24,105 bases of DNA from an uncultured Oscillospiraceae bacterium (GTDB lineage: Bacteria > Bacillota > Clostridia > Oscillospirales > Ruminococcaceae), in assembly GCA_958448395.1 (NCBI GenBank), contig CAUDDP010000028.1, forward strand, positions 1 through 24,105. The letters are read 5' to 3'. Both the position numbers and the translations under genes were made by a program. The notes below the pieces were generated by a model. It was not told the DNA's origin, searched no databases, and saw only the letters and a program-made list of their open reading frames with translations. This document shows, in pieces, positions 7,492-15,728 of this stretch; the first letter of the stretch is position 1; each line of letters opens with the position of its first letter.

Positions 7492-7722
7492 ATGATGTTT
7501 GAAAAGCTGAAAACATATATTTGCAATTATGTAGATGTTGCACCAGAAAAAATTACAATGGAATCCCGTTTTATTGAAGACTTGGGTTTCAATTCCTTTG
7601 ATTTTATGAGTCTTTTAGGAGAACTGGAAGAAGAATTACAGGTACAGGTGGAAGATACAGCAGTGCTGGAGTTGCATACTGTGGCAGATGCTGTACAGTA
7701 TCTGGAATCTATAACACAATAG
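7492..7722 (+). CDS. Acyl/peptidyl carrier protein
   Basis: 76 residues, a typical free carrier protein. The phosphopantetheine site is in EDLGFNSFDFMSLLGELEEE with Ser35 as the attachment residue (canonical DSL becomes NSF here). The protein is acidic and four-helical in pattern. The unusual GFNSFDFM core suggests a dedicated carrier rather than the fatty-acid synthesis ACP. It should accept the acyl group made by the downstream ligase and present it to the upstream condensation protein. A phosphopantetheinyl transferase is needed and none is in the window. AGGAG lies 6 bases before ATG 7492; the adjacent ATG 7495 (9 bases) is equally possible. The gap to the next gene is 12 bp. Confidence 0.93.
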   Translation: MMFEKLKTYICNYVDVAPEKITMESRFIEDLGFNSFDFMSLLGELEEELQVQVEDTAVLELHTVADAVQYLESITQ

Positions 7723-7734
7723 GGAGACAGCAAA

Positions 7735-9288
7735 ATGAATCGAGAAACAGTAAAAACATTACAGGACTTGGTAAAGCAGGCTGCGGCTGACTATGGAGAT
7801 AAAGTGTTCCTAAAGGAAAAAGCAGAAAACGGAACGATTGCAGAAGCCTCTTTTGCACAGTTCTATACAGATAGTCTGCGAGTAGCTGCTTTTCTAAAAA
7901 CAAAGCAGAAACCGGGGATTCCATTACATGCAGCTGCAATTGGTGCAACAAGCTATACATATCTGGTAAGCTATTTCGGAACGGTTTCTAACGGAAATGT
8001 AATTGTACCAATTGATGCACAACTTGCCTGTGCAGATATTTGTGATTTGCTTTGCAGAGCAAATATCCATGTATTCTTTTATGATGCACGTTATGCAGCA
8101 ATGTTGCCGGAAATTCGCCGCAGTTGTCCGCAAGTACAGACTTTTGTATCACTGCATACAGCGAAAGATGTGGAAGAAAGTGTGCCTTCTATTCTGCACC
8201 ATTACAGTCCCACTGATACGGTACCCGTAAAAGCAGAACAGCTGGCATCCATTGTTTATACTTCTGGTACAACCGGAAAAAGCAAGGGAGTCATGCTTTC
8301 TCATGGCAATTTGATTCACAATACAATGTGTCAGGAAAAGGAAAGTACCCCAGAAGACGTATTGTTGTCAGTGCTGCCAATTCATCATGTCTACTGTTTG
8401 ACCTGTGACATTTTACTTTCCATACGATATGGTACAACCGTCTGCATCAACGATTCTATGATGCGAATCACACAGAATTTGAAACGATTTCAGCCAACCT
8501 TAATTTTGTTGGTTCCAATGATTGCTAATACAATTTATAAACAAATTTTATCAGCTGCAAATGCAAAATCATTACCGCCGGCTACGGTTGCAAAAGCGGT
8601 ATTTGGTGGAAGACTCAAAGGTATTTACAGCGGTGGTGCATATCTGCCGCCAGAACTCATTGCCGGATATCAATCACTGGGAATTCCCATCGCACAGGGC
8701 TATGGTATGACAGAATGTTCCCCAAGAATTGCAACTGCAACATTAGATGGGGAAAGCAGTAGTGATGTGGGAACACTTGTCAATGGCTGTGAAGCAAAGG
8801 TAGTAGACGGAGAATTATTGGTAAAAAGTCCATCTGTCATGATGGGCTACTATCACGATGAAGCTGCCACAGCAGAGGCTCTCACATCTGACGGTTGGTT
8901 GCATACAGGCGATTTAGGATATGTGGACGAAAACCGTCGTGTTTTTCTGACGGGCAGAAAGAAGAATTTGATTATTTTGAGCAACGGAGAAAATGTATCG
9001 CCAGAAGAACTGGAAAATAAATTTGCAGGGGTAGATTTAATAGCAGAGTGTTTGGTTTATACAGAAAATGGTGTCATTACAATTGAAGTTTTCCCGAATG
9101 CAGAATTCTGTGCAGAGATGACAGCGGATGAAATCGGAAAAAGCTTGCAAAAGATAATTCTGGAAACAAATCGAACGCTTCCTTCTTCTAAGACCATTCA
9201 CCGTTTGCGGATACGGGAAACGGAATTTGAAAAGACAACATCCAAAAAAATTAAGCGACAGCAGACCAGTCAAGGGGTACTTTTCTAA
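7735..9288 (+). CDS. Acyl-adenylating ligase (AMP-binding, ANL superfamily)
   Basis: 517 residues with all class-defining motifs. The P-loop-like A3 motif YTSGTTGKSKG is at 175-185, followed by GYGMTE at 322-327 and TGDLGY at 391-396 (Asp393 for the ribose). The hinge region is TGRKKNL. The C-terminal lysine motif is SKKIKR, with K505 the probable catalytic lysine. It resembles fatty-acyl ligases more than amino-acid adenylation domains and has no fused carrier domain. It likely forms an acyl-AMP and passes the acyl group to the carrier protein encoded just upstream, though CoA as acceptor cannot be excluded. The chain length or identity of the acid is unknown. GGGAG is found before the ATG. 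Confidence 0.9.
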   Translation: MNRETVKTLQDLVKQAAADYGDKVFLKEKAENGTIAEASFAQFYTDSLRVAAFLKTKQKPGIPLHAAAIGATSYTYLVSYFGTVSNGNVIVPIDAQLACADICDLLCRANIHVFFYDARYAAMLPEIRRSCPQVQTFVSLHTAKDVEESVPSILHHYSPTDTVPVKAEQLASIVYTSGTTGKSKGVMLSHGNLIHNTMCQEKESTPEDVLLSVLPIHHVYCLTCDILLSIRYGTTVCINDSMMRITQNLKRFQPTLILLVPMIANTIYKQILSAANAKSLPPATVAKAVFGGRLKGIYSGGAYLPPELIAGYQSLGIPIAQGYGMTECSPRIATATLDGESSSDVGTLVNGCEAKVVDGELLVKSPSVMMGYYHDEAATAEALTSDGWLHTGDLGYVDENRRVFLTGRKKNLIILSNGENVSPEELENKFAGVDLIAECLVYTENGVITIEVFPNAEFCAEMTADEIGKSLQKIILETNRTLPSSKTIHRLRIRETEFEKTTSKKIKRQQTSQGVLF

Positions 9289-9427
9289 GTGGAATTTGTA
9301 TCCAAAACCGATAAAATCCATTTATGAAAATAATACCGTATTTTAAAATTCATGCATATAAAGAAATTGTACAGCTTCTGCCATTGTGCAGGGTGTGCAT
9401 AAAATTTTGGAAAAAGGGAGTATCATT

Positions 9428-9775
9428 ATGACGTATGAAGAAATTTTCAACAGATCTAAGGAACTCATTCTGCAATCGGATGCCAGCAACATTCCGGGAC
9501 ATCTGGCAGTGCAAATCAACATTGTTGGAGAGGGCGAAGGTGCCTTCTATGTGGAACTAAAAGACGGCAAGCTACATGTAGAACCATATGAGTACTATGA
9601 CCGTGACTGCAAATTTATTGTTTCTGCAAAGAACTTTTTGAAATTGACAGACGGCTCTTTGAATGCGGTATTCGCCTACACAACGGGAAAACTCAAAATA
9701 GAAGGCAGTCTGGAAAAAGCACTGGAATTTCAAAGAATCGTGGATGCTGTGAAGGCGAAGCAGAAAAGTAAATAA
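9428..9775 (+). CDS. SCP2 sterol-binding domain protein (lipid carrier)
   Basis: 115 residues forming a single SCP2-like domain. The pattern VQINIVGEGEGAFYVELKDG, then a KFIVSAKNFLKLTDGSLN segment and GKLKIEGSLEKALEF, is characteristic of the family. SCP2 proteins hold hydrophobic ligands such as acyl chains in a tunnel and have no catalytic residues. GGGAG (9416-9420) lies 7 bases before ATG 9428; the frame is open back to an ATG at 9386 but that one has no ribosome site. A 139-bp gap separates it from the ligase gene with no terminator, so it may be co-transcribed, or use its own weak promoter (TAAAAT near 9401). Position suggests it binds the product or substrate of the acyl-transfer genes; that is inference. 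Confidence 0.85.
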   Translation: MTYEEIFNRSKELILQSDASNIPGHLAVQINIVGEGEGAFYVELKDGKLHVEPYEYYDRDCKFIVSAKNFLKLTDGSLNAVFAYTTGKLKIEGSLEKALEFQRIVDAVKAKQKSK

Positions 9776-9838
9776 GAACAAATGAATATTCAGGCGTAAT
9801 TTACAATTACTTAATTTTCGAAATTTATGATACCACAA

Positions 9839-9880
9839 AAAGCACCAAAGCGATCTCTTTTTGATTCGCTTTGGTGCTTT
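9839..9880 (+). terminator. Two-way intrinsic terminator between the SCP2 gene and uvrA
   Basis: A perfect 15-bp stem, AAAGCACCAAAGCGA / TCGCTTTGGTGCTTT, has a 12-base loop. It is followed by TTTATTCTTT on the plus strand and TTTTTGTGG on the minus strand. It ends the acyl-transfer unit from the left and uvrBA from the right. Confidence 0.92.
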
Positions 9881-9908
9881 ATTCTTTCAAAGTGTGCAAT
9901 ACTCCATT

Positions 9909-12734
9909 TTATTTTTGTGACAAATATGGTTTCAGATACATTCCCGTATAGGATACATCACAGGCTGCAACTTCTTCAGGTGTACCACTGACCACCAACG
10001 TCCCACCTGCGTTTCCACCTTCCGGCCCTAAGTCAATCAAATAATCTGCTACTTTAATTACATTCAGATTATGTTCAATGACCAACACCGTATTACCAGC
10101 ATCTGTCAACCGTTGCAAGACGGCAATCAAACGGTGTACATCTGCTGTATGCAGCCCAGTGGTTGGTTCGTCTAAAATATAAATGGTTCTGCCCGTTGGT
10201 CGCTTTGCCAGCTCTGTGGAAAGTTTGACACGCTGTGCCTCACCACCCGAAAGAGTGGTTGCCGGTTGCCCAATTTTAATATAACCAAGCCCGACTTCCT
10301 GCAACATTTTCAGTTTCCGAAAAATCTTAGGATGCTGTTCAAAAAACACAACGCCCTCATCGACTGTCATTTCTAAAACATCATAAATGGACTTCCCACG
10401 ATATTTAACTTCCAGTGTTTCCCGATTATATCGCTTTCCCTTGCAGACCTCACATGGTACATAAACATCTGGAAGGAAGTGCATTTCGATTTTTAGGATG
10501 CCATCCCCTTGACAGGCTTCACATCTTCCACCTTTAATATTAAATGAAAAACGTCCAGCAGTATAACCTCTGGTTTTGGCATCATTTGTCTTTGCAAATA
10601 ACTCCCGTATATCGGTAAAGACACCGGTATAGGTTGCCGGATTGGAACGGGGCGTTCTGCCAATTGGAGATTGATCAATATTGATGACCTTGTCCAAATG
10701 TTCGATTCCCTCCATTTTATCAAATGCACCGGCACGCACTTTGGTACGATTGAGTTTTGCTGCCAAATGTTTATAAATAATTTCGTTCACTAGTGAAGAC
10801 TTACCAGAACCAGATACACCGGTTACACAAGTAAATGTTCCCAATGGAATGGAAACTGTAATATTTTTTAAATTATGTTCTGCTGCTCCCAGCACAGTGA
10901 GAAAATTCCCATTTCCTGTTCGACGCTGTTCTGGAAGGGCAATTTGCTTTCTCCCGCTGAGATACTGTCCGGTCAATGATTTTTCACAGGCAAGCAGTCC
11001 TGCAACATCTCCGGAATATACCACTTCTCCGCCGTGAATACCGGCTTCTGGTCCAATATCTACTACATAATCAGCCGCCAAAATGGTATCATCATCATGT
11101 TCTACAACAATCAACGTATTTCCAAGGTCACGCAACTGTTTTAATGTCCCAATCAGTTTATCATTGTCCCTCTGGTGTAATCCAATACTGGGCTCATCCA
11201 ATATATATAATACGCCCATCAAATAAGAGCCAATCTGCGTTGCCAAACGAATTCGCTGACTTTCCCCACCAGAGAGCGTTCCGGCAGTACGAGAGAGAGT
11301 CAAATACTCCAGTCCAACATTTTTCAAAAAGCCTAGACGTTCTTTGATTTCTTTGAGAATTTGTGTCGCAATGTGCTGTTCTTGTTCTGTCAACGGAAGG
11401 GTTTCAAAAAACTGCAAACTCTCCGAAATAGAAAGATCCGTCAGCTCCATAATATTTAATCCGCCAACTGTTACACCAAGAATTTCCTTCTTCAATCGTT
11501 TTCCGTGACAAACCGGACAAGGCACAGAGGACATATAAGCAGAAATTTCAGCCTTTGCCCATTCTGAGCCTTCTTTTGCACGACGCTCCAGATTGGGAAT
11601 GATACCTTCAAATGGAGCACGGTAACCACTGATTCTGCCGTTTTCCTGCACTCTGTGCAAAAACAACTCTTCTGTCGTTCCATAAAGAAATGGTTGCAGG
11701 GCATCCTTTGGCAAATCCTTCACCGGAACATCCAGTGGTACATGATATTTCTGAGAAATTGCCTGATAATACATCATAGCAATAGAAGTATCATCCAAGC
11801 TATTCCAACCCGGTGCTTTGATAGCACCTTGTGCAATACTGAGATCCAGATTCGGCACAATTAAGTTAGGATCAATTTTTTGAAACACACCCAATCCGGT
11901 ACAGTTTTCACACGCTCCATAGGGATTGTTAAAAGAAAACATTCGTGGTGTCAGTTCTTCAATAGAAATATTATGCTCCGGGCAAGCATATTTTTGAGAA
12001 AATAGCCATGTTTCTTTTCCTATAATCTCCACGGCTGCAATACTGCCTGTCAGGGAGAAAACTGTTTCTAAACTATCTGTCAAGCGAGAGCGAATCCCCT
12101 CTTTGACTACCAAACGATCTACTACAATTTCAATCGTATGTTTTTTATTTTTTTCCAGTGTAATTGCTTCTGACAAATCATATAGAATATCATCTACTTT
12201 GACACGCACATAACCGGAACGGCGTGCTTTGTCCAGTTCTTTGACATGCTGCCCTTTTTTCCCTCGCACAATGGGTGCTAATAACTGGATTTTTGTTCCT
12301 TCTTCCAGTGACAACACACGATCTACCATTTCATCAATGCTCTGCTGCCGAATTTCCCGCCCACAAACTGGACAGTGCGGAATCCCAATTCTGGCATACA
12401 GCAACCGCAGGTAGTCATAAATCTCTGTAACCGTTCCCACCGTAGAACGGGGATTTTTGGAGGTTGTCTTCTGATCAATCGAAATCGCAGGTGATAATCC
12501 CTCAATGCTGTCCACATCTGGCTTCTCCATCTGTCCCAAAAATTGCCGTGCATAGGAGGACAGGCTTTCCATATACCGACGCTGTCCATCTGCAAAAATA
12601 GTATCAAAAGCAAGAGAGGACTTACCAGAACCAGAAAGTCCTGTCATGACAACCAAGGCATCTCTTGGAATATCGATATCAATATTTTTCAGGTTGTTCG
12701 CCCTTGCACCACGAACTTTAATCCGATCTATCAT
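9909..12734 (-). CDS. uvrA: Excinuclease ABC subunit A
   Basis: 941 residues, full length for UvrA, the damage-sensing ATPase of nucleotide excision repair in the cytoplasm. Two ABC modules are present. The first has Walker A GLSGSGKSS (32-40), signature LSGGESQRIRLA and Walker B LYILDEPSIGLHQRD. The second has GVSGSGKSS, LSGGEAQRVKLS and IYILDEPTTGLHTAD. Zinc-binding Cys pairs are visible (CPVCGR, CPVCHGKR and the CEACQGDG...CEVCKGKR pair). The protein forms UvrA2-UvrB complexes that scan DNA. Its ATG overlaps the uvrB stop codon by 4 bp (ATGA), with AAGGGAAAG in the end of uvrB as ribosome site, so the two are coupled. Nothing odd was seen. Confidence 0.98.
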   Translation of the reverse strand: MIDRIKVRGARANNLKNIDIDIPRDALVVMTGLSGSGKSSLAFDTIFADGQRRYMESLSSYARQFLGQMEKPDVDSIEGLSPAISIDQKTTSKNPRSTVGTVTEIYDYLRLLYARIGIPHCPVCGREIRQQSIDEMVDRVLSLEEGTKIQLLAPIVRGKKGQHVKELDKARRSGYVRVKVDDILYDLSEAITLEKNKKHTIEIVVDRLVVKEGIRSRLTDSLETVFSLTGSIAAVEIIGKETWLFSQKYACPEHNISIEELTPRMFSFNNPYGACENCTGLGVFQKIDPNLIVPNLDLSIAQGAIKAPGWNSLDDTSIAMMYYQAISQKYHVPLDVPVKDLPKDALQPFLYGTTEELFLHRVQENGRISGYRAPFEGIIPNLERRAKEGSEWAKAEISAYMSSVPCPVCHGKRLKKEILGVTVGGLNIMELTDLSISESLQFFETLPLTEQEQHIATQILKEIKERLGFLKNVGLEYLTLSRTAGTLSGGESQRIRLATQIGSYLMGVLYILDEPSIGLHQRDNDKLIGTLKQLRDLGNTLIVVEHDDDTILAADYVVDIGPEAGIHGGEVVYSGDVAGLLACEKSLTGQYLSGRKQIALPEQRRTGNGNFLTVLGAAEHNLKNITVSIPLGTFTCVTGVSGSGKSSLVNEIIYKHLAAKLNRTKVRAGAFDKMEGIEHLDKVINIDQSPIGRTPRSNPATYTGVFTDIRELFAKTNDAKTRGYTAGRFSFNIKGGRCEACQGDGILKIEMHFLPDVYVPCEVCKGKRYNRETLEVKYRGKSIYDVLEMTVDEGVVFFEQHPKIFRKLKMLQEVGLGYIKIGQPATTLSGGEAQRVKLSTELAKRPTGRTIYILDEPTTGLHTADVHRLIAVLQRLTDAGNTVLVIEHNLNVIKVADYLIDLGPEGGNAGGTLVVSGTPEEVAACDVSYTGMYLKPYLSQK

Positions 12735-14698
12735 TTTTTCTTTCCCTTCAGCTCCTGAATTTTATCTCTCAAGTATGCAGCATGTTCAAACTCCAGCAGC
12801 TTTGCCGCTTCTTTCATCTGTGCAGTCAACGTTTCGATTAATGCTTTTCGTTCCTTCTCACTCATTTTCGGAACAGATGTTTTTTCCTCAACTTCTTCTT
12901 TGCTTGCAATTTCTATGACATCCCGCACGGCTTTTGTGATGGTCTTCGGTACAATACCATGTGCTTCATTATATGCCATCTGTTTCTTCCGGCGGCGTTC
13001 TGTTTCTACCATTGCCCGCTCCATCGAACCAGTTACTTCATCCGCATAGAGAATAACTTCTCCATTTGCATTCCGGGCAGCACGACCAATCGTCTGAATC
13101 AGAGAGGTTTCACTCCGCAGAAAACCCTCTTTATCAGCGTCCAGAATCGCAACCAAAGAAACCTCTGGAATATCCAAGCCTTCACGCAATAGATTGATTC
13201 CTACCAACACATCAAACTCGCCCAGCCGCAAATCTCGAATGATTTCCATTCGTTTTACGGTGTCTACATCATGATGCAGATACTGTACCCGAACTGACAG
13301 CTTTTCCAGATAAGCAGTCAGATCTTCTGCCATGCGTTTGGTCAAGGTGGTAATCAACACTCGTTCTTTTCGTTCTACCCGTTCTTGAATTTCTGAATAT
13401 AAATCTTCCATCTGTCCAGAAACAGGACGCACACTGACCAATGGATCTAACAAACCAGTAGGACGAATCACCTGTTCCACAATCGCAACAGAATGCTGTT
13501 TCTCAAATTCACCCGGTGTCGCACTGACATAAATCGCCTGTGGCACACGTTCATAAAATTCATCAAAGTTCAAAGGACGGTTGTCAAAGGCACTTGGCAA
13601 ACGGAAACCATAGTCCACTAGCGTTGCCTTTCTCGCATGGTCGCCTGCGGACATCGCACGTACCTGCGGTAATGTGACATGGCTTTCATCTACCACCAAT
13701 AGAAAATCTTTTGGAAAATGATCCAGCAACGTATAGGGAACGCTGCCAGCTGGTCTGCCAGCAAGGATACGGGAATAATTCTCAATCCCGCTGCAAAATC
13801 CAATTTCCTGTAGCATTTCCATGTCATAGTTTGTCCGCTGTGCAATCCGCTGTGCCTCAATCAGCTTGTGATTGGCTTCAAAATATGCCACTCGCTGCTG
13901 CAATTCTGCTTTAATTTCTGCAACTGCTTTCTCAACACGTTCGCCGCTGACTACATAATGCGATGCTGGAAATATCGCAGCATGCTGCAAAGTCGAAAGC
14001 ACATTGCCTGTGACGGTATCAATTTCACAGATGCGATCAATTTCATCACCAAAATATTCCACTCGAATGGCAATATGATTGGAATCAGACGGAAAAATCT
14101 CCACCACATCTCCCCGTACTCGAAACTTATTTCGCACAAATTGGATATCATTTCGCTCATATTGAATGGCAACCAATTCTTTCAGCAGCTGTTCTCTTGG
14201 CTTTTCCATCCCCTTTCGGACAGAGACAACCATAGAACGATATTCCTCCGGACTGCCCAGAGAATAGATACAGGATACACTGGCAACAATGATGACATCT
14301 CGCCGTTCTGCCAAAGCAGTGGTAGCAGAATGCCGCAGCTTATCAATATCATCATTGATGGAGGAGTCCTTTTCAATATAGCTGTCTGTACTTGGTACAT
14401 ATGCCTCCGGCTGGTAATAGTCATAGTAGCTGACAAAGTATTCTACCGCATTTTCCGGAAAAAATTCTTTAAATTCCGAACAAAGCTGGGCTGCCAGAAT
14501 TTTATTGTGTGCCAAAACCAATGTCGGTTTATTGACCTGTGCGATTACATTGGCAATGGTAAAGGTCTTTCCGGAACCGGTTACCCCTAGCAGTGTTTGT
14601 TCATGCTCACCGTTCTGAATCCCCTTCACCAGTTCAGCAATGGCCTCTGGCTGGTCTCCAGTTGGTTGATACGGTGCATGTAATACAAACTGTTCCAT
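12731..14698 (-). CDS. uvrB: Excinuclease ABC subunit B
   Basis: 655 residues from ATG 14698. AGGAGGT at 14714-14708 is 9 bases from this ATG and touches the in-frame GTG at 14707, so the ATG is chosen. UvrB is the helicase-fold subunit that verifies damage and recruits UvrC. Visible are the N-terminal YQPTGDQPEAI, Walker A LLGVTGSGKTFT, the beta-hairpin region (YYDYYQPEAYVPSTDSYIEK), the DESH box (VVDESHVTLPQ), the helicase motif QTIGRAARN and a C-terminal UVR domain (QMKEAAKLLEFEHAAYLRDK) that contacts UvrC. It leads a uvrBA pair; uvrC is not in the window. The 172-bp gap upstream carries the RadC terminator and poor promoter matches. Confidence 0.98.
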   Translation of the reverse strand: MEQFVLHAPYQPTGDQPEAIAELVKGIQNGEHEQTLLGVTGSGKTFTIANVIAQVNKPTLVLAHNKILAAQLCSEFKEFFPENAVEYFVSYYDYYQPEAYVPSTDSYIEKDSSINDDIDKLRHSATTALAERRDVIIVASVSCIYSLGSPEEYRSMVVSVRKGMEKPREQLLKELVAIQYERNDIQFVRNKFRVRGDVVEIFPSDSNHIAIRVEYFGDEIDRICEIDTVTGNVLSTLQHAAIFPASHYVVSGERVEKAVAEIKAELQQRVAYFEANHKLIEAQRIAQRTNYDMEMLQEIGFCSGIENYSRILAGRPAGSVPYTLLDHFPKDFLLVVDESHVTLPQVRAMSAGDHARKATLVDYGFRLPSAFDNRPLNFDEFYERVPQAIYVSATPGEFEKQHSVAIVEQVIRPTGLLDPLVSVRPVSGQMEDLYSEIQERVERKERVLITTLTKRMAEDLTAYLEKLSVRVQYLHHDVDTVKRMEIIRDLRLGEFDVLVGINLLREGLDIPEVSLVAILDADKEGFLRSETSLIQTIGRAARNANGEVILYADEVTGSMERAMVETERRRKKQMAYNEAHGIVPKTITKAVRDVIEIASKEEVEEKTSVPKMSEKERKALIETLTAQMKEAAKLLEFEHAAYLRDKIQELKGKKK

Positions 14699-14707
14699 TT
14701 CCAGCAC

Positions 14708-14714
14708 ACCTCCT
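14708..14714 (-). promoter_or_regulatory. Ribosome binding site that fixes the uvrB start
   Basis: AGGAGGT on the minus strand, a full match to the anti-Shine-Dalgarno sequence. It is 9 bases from ATG 14698 and directly abuts GTG 14707, ruling out the longer frame. Confidence 0.85.
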
Positions 14715-14819
14715 GATTCATTTTAACGGATATCAATACATGTTCTTATAAAAAATAACAAAACAATGCTTGTAATTGATATGGCAGCTAATGCCGCTTA
14801 TTGTTTATGATACCACAAT

Positions 14820-14845
14820 AAATAGGACAACTGTATGTCCTATTT
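14820..14845 (-). terminator. Probable terminator of the radC-like gene
   Basis: A perfect 10-bp stem, AAATAGGACA / TGTCCTATTT, with a 6-base loop, 26 bp after the radC stop. The following minus-strand bases (ATTGTGG) are only partly T-rich, so efficiency may be modest. It separates radC from uvrB. Confidence 0.6.
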
Positions 14846-14870
14846 TGCAATATGCAGTCAAATTATGAAC

Positions 14871-15626
14871 TTACAGAAGCGTTTCCCAAAAACCGTGTTC
14901 TCGCATGGATAAAACCATATCCTTCCCTAAAATATAGTGGTCTTCCAGTGTAATATCCAAGTACCGCAAGGCATTATAAAGCTGTTTTGTAACATACATG
15001 TCTTCCCGAGAAGGTACAGCCGAACCAGCCGGATGATTATGTGCCAATATCACAAAAACTGCATTATTTTTCAGAGCAATTTCTACAATATTCCGAATAT
15101 TAACAGATACTAAACTGGCAGAACCCTCCGATACGAAACATTGTTCAATCACCTGCATACTATTGTCCAGTAAAATCAGTGCCACTTGTTCCTTGACAAC
15201 CCCTGTGTACAAATTTCGTAAATGTGCTGTCATGACAGCTTTTCGCTCAACATCCAATTTGACACGGTTTGCTTCTTCTTTTTCTTTGCTAAGCTGATAA
15301 CAGCGAAATAAATCTGGCATCATTTTCAAAAAGATTGCTGCCTGATCCTGAATCCCCGGAATCTTTTTCAGTTCTGTAATATCTGCATCCATGACACCAG
15401 AAAGCGAATGAAATGTCTTCAAAAGATGATGTGCAATCGGATTGGTATTGACACGAGGCAATGCATAAAACAACAGCATTTCCAGTATTTCATGCTCTTG
15501 AAAACCGGAAAATCCACACGCTAAATAGCGGCTTCGCATTCGACTGCGATGCCCCTTGTTTAAATTTTCCGTTTTTGTCGTTTGCTTTTCTTTCTTTTCT
15601 GCCAAACCTTTTCTCACCTCTTCCAT
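14871..15626 (-). CDS. radC: RadC/JAMM-domain protein
   Basis: 251 residues. The N-terminal half (about 25-120) has the helix-hairpin-helix-like UPF0758 region (HEILEMLLFYALPRVNTNPI...KKIPGI). The C-terminal half is a JAB/MPN metalloprotease-like domain with the complete JAMM motif H196-N-H198-P...S206...D209 (HNHPAGSAVPSRED). RadC was once linked to repair, but its biochemical role is unsettled. The start is uncertain: ATG 15626 has no ribosome site at normal distance, whereas TTG 15605 has AGAGGTG 9 bases before it. A -35-like TTGAAA at 15660-15655 would place transcription close to the ATG. A 244-residue product from the TTG is therefore plausible. It diverges from the RluA gene. Confidence 0.9.
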   Translation of the reverse strand: MEEVRKGLAEKKEKQTTKTENLNKGHRSRMRSRYLACGFSGFQEHEILEMLLFYALPRVNTNPIAHHLLKTFHSLSGVMDADITELKKIPGIQDQAAIFLKMMPDLFRCYQLSKEKEEANRVKLDVERKAVMTAHLRNLYTGVVKEQVALILLDNSMQVIEQCFVSEGSASLVSVNIRNIVEIALKNNAVFVILAHNHPAGSAVPSREDMYVTKQLYNALRYLDITLEDHYILGKDMVLSMREHGFWETLL

Positions 15627-15667
15627 TCAAAAAATACAAAAATATCCTTTCCTTTTTCAAGAATTTA

Positions 15668-15676
15668 TGGTATACT
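15668..15676 (+). promoter_or_regulatory. Extended -10 promoter of the RluA-type gene
   Basis: TGG followed by TATACT, an extended -10 with 5 of 6 consensus bases. The -35 region 17 bases upstream is poor (TTTCCT), as is common with an extended -10. The predicted start near 15683 gives a leader of about 46 bases that contains an SD and a hairpin. Confidence 0.55.
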
Positions 15677-15692
15677 CAAATAGAAGTTACAG

Positions 15693-15715
15693 AAGGGAGT
15701 TCGCATCTCTGCGAA
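15693..15715 (+). promoter_or_regulatory. Shine-Dalgarno followed by a hairpin before the RluA-type start codon
   Basis: AAGGGAG (15693-15699) is followed at once by TTCGCA-TCTC-TGCGAA (15700-15715), a perfect 6-bp stem with a 4-base loop. The ATG is 29 bases after the SD in linear distance, but about 13 if the hairpin folds. No closer SD exists and a TAA two codons before the ATG prevents an earlier start. Confidence 0.5.
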
Positions 15716-15728
15716 ATAAAAATAACTT

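Noticed and set aside
13868..14590. 240-codon antisense open frame within uvrB, and similar antisense frames in uvrA, gatA and ligA
   Set aside because: They lie opposite well-conserved coding sequence, have no ribosome site and encode compositions typical of antisense shadows.
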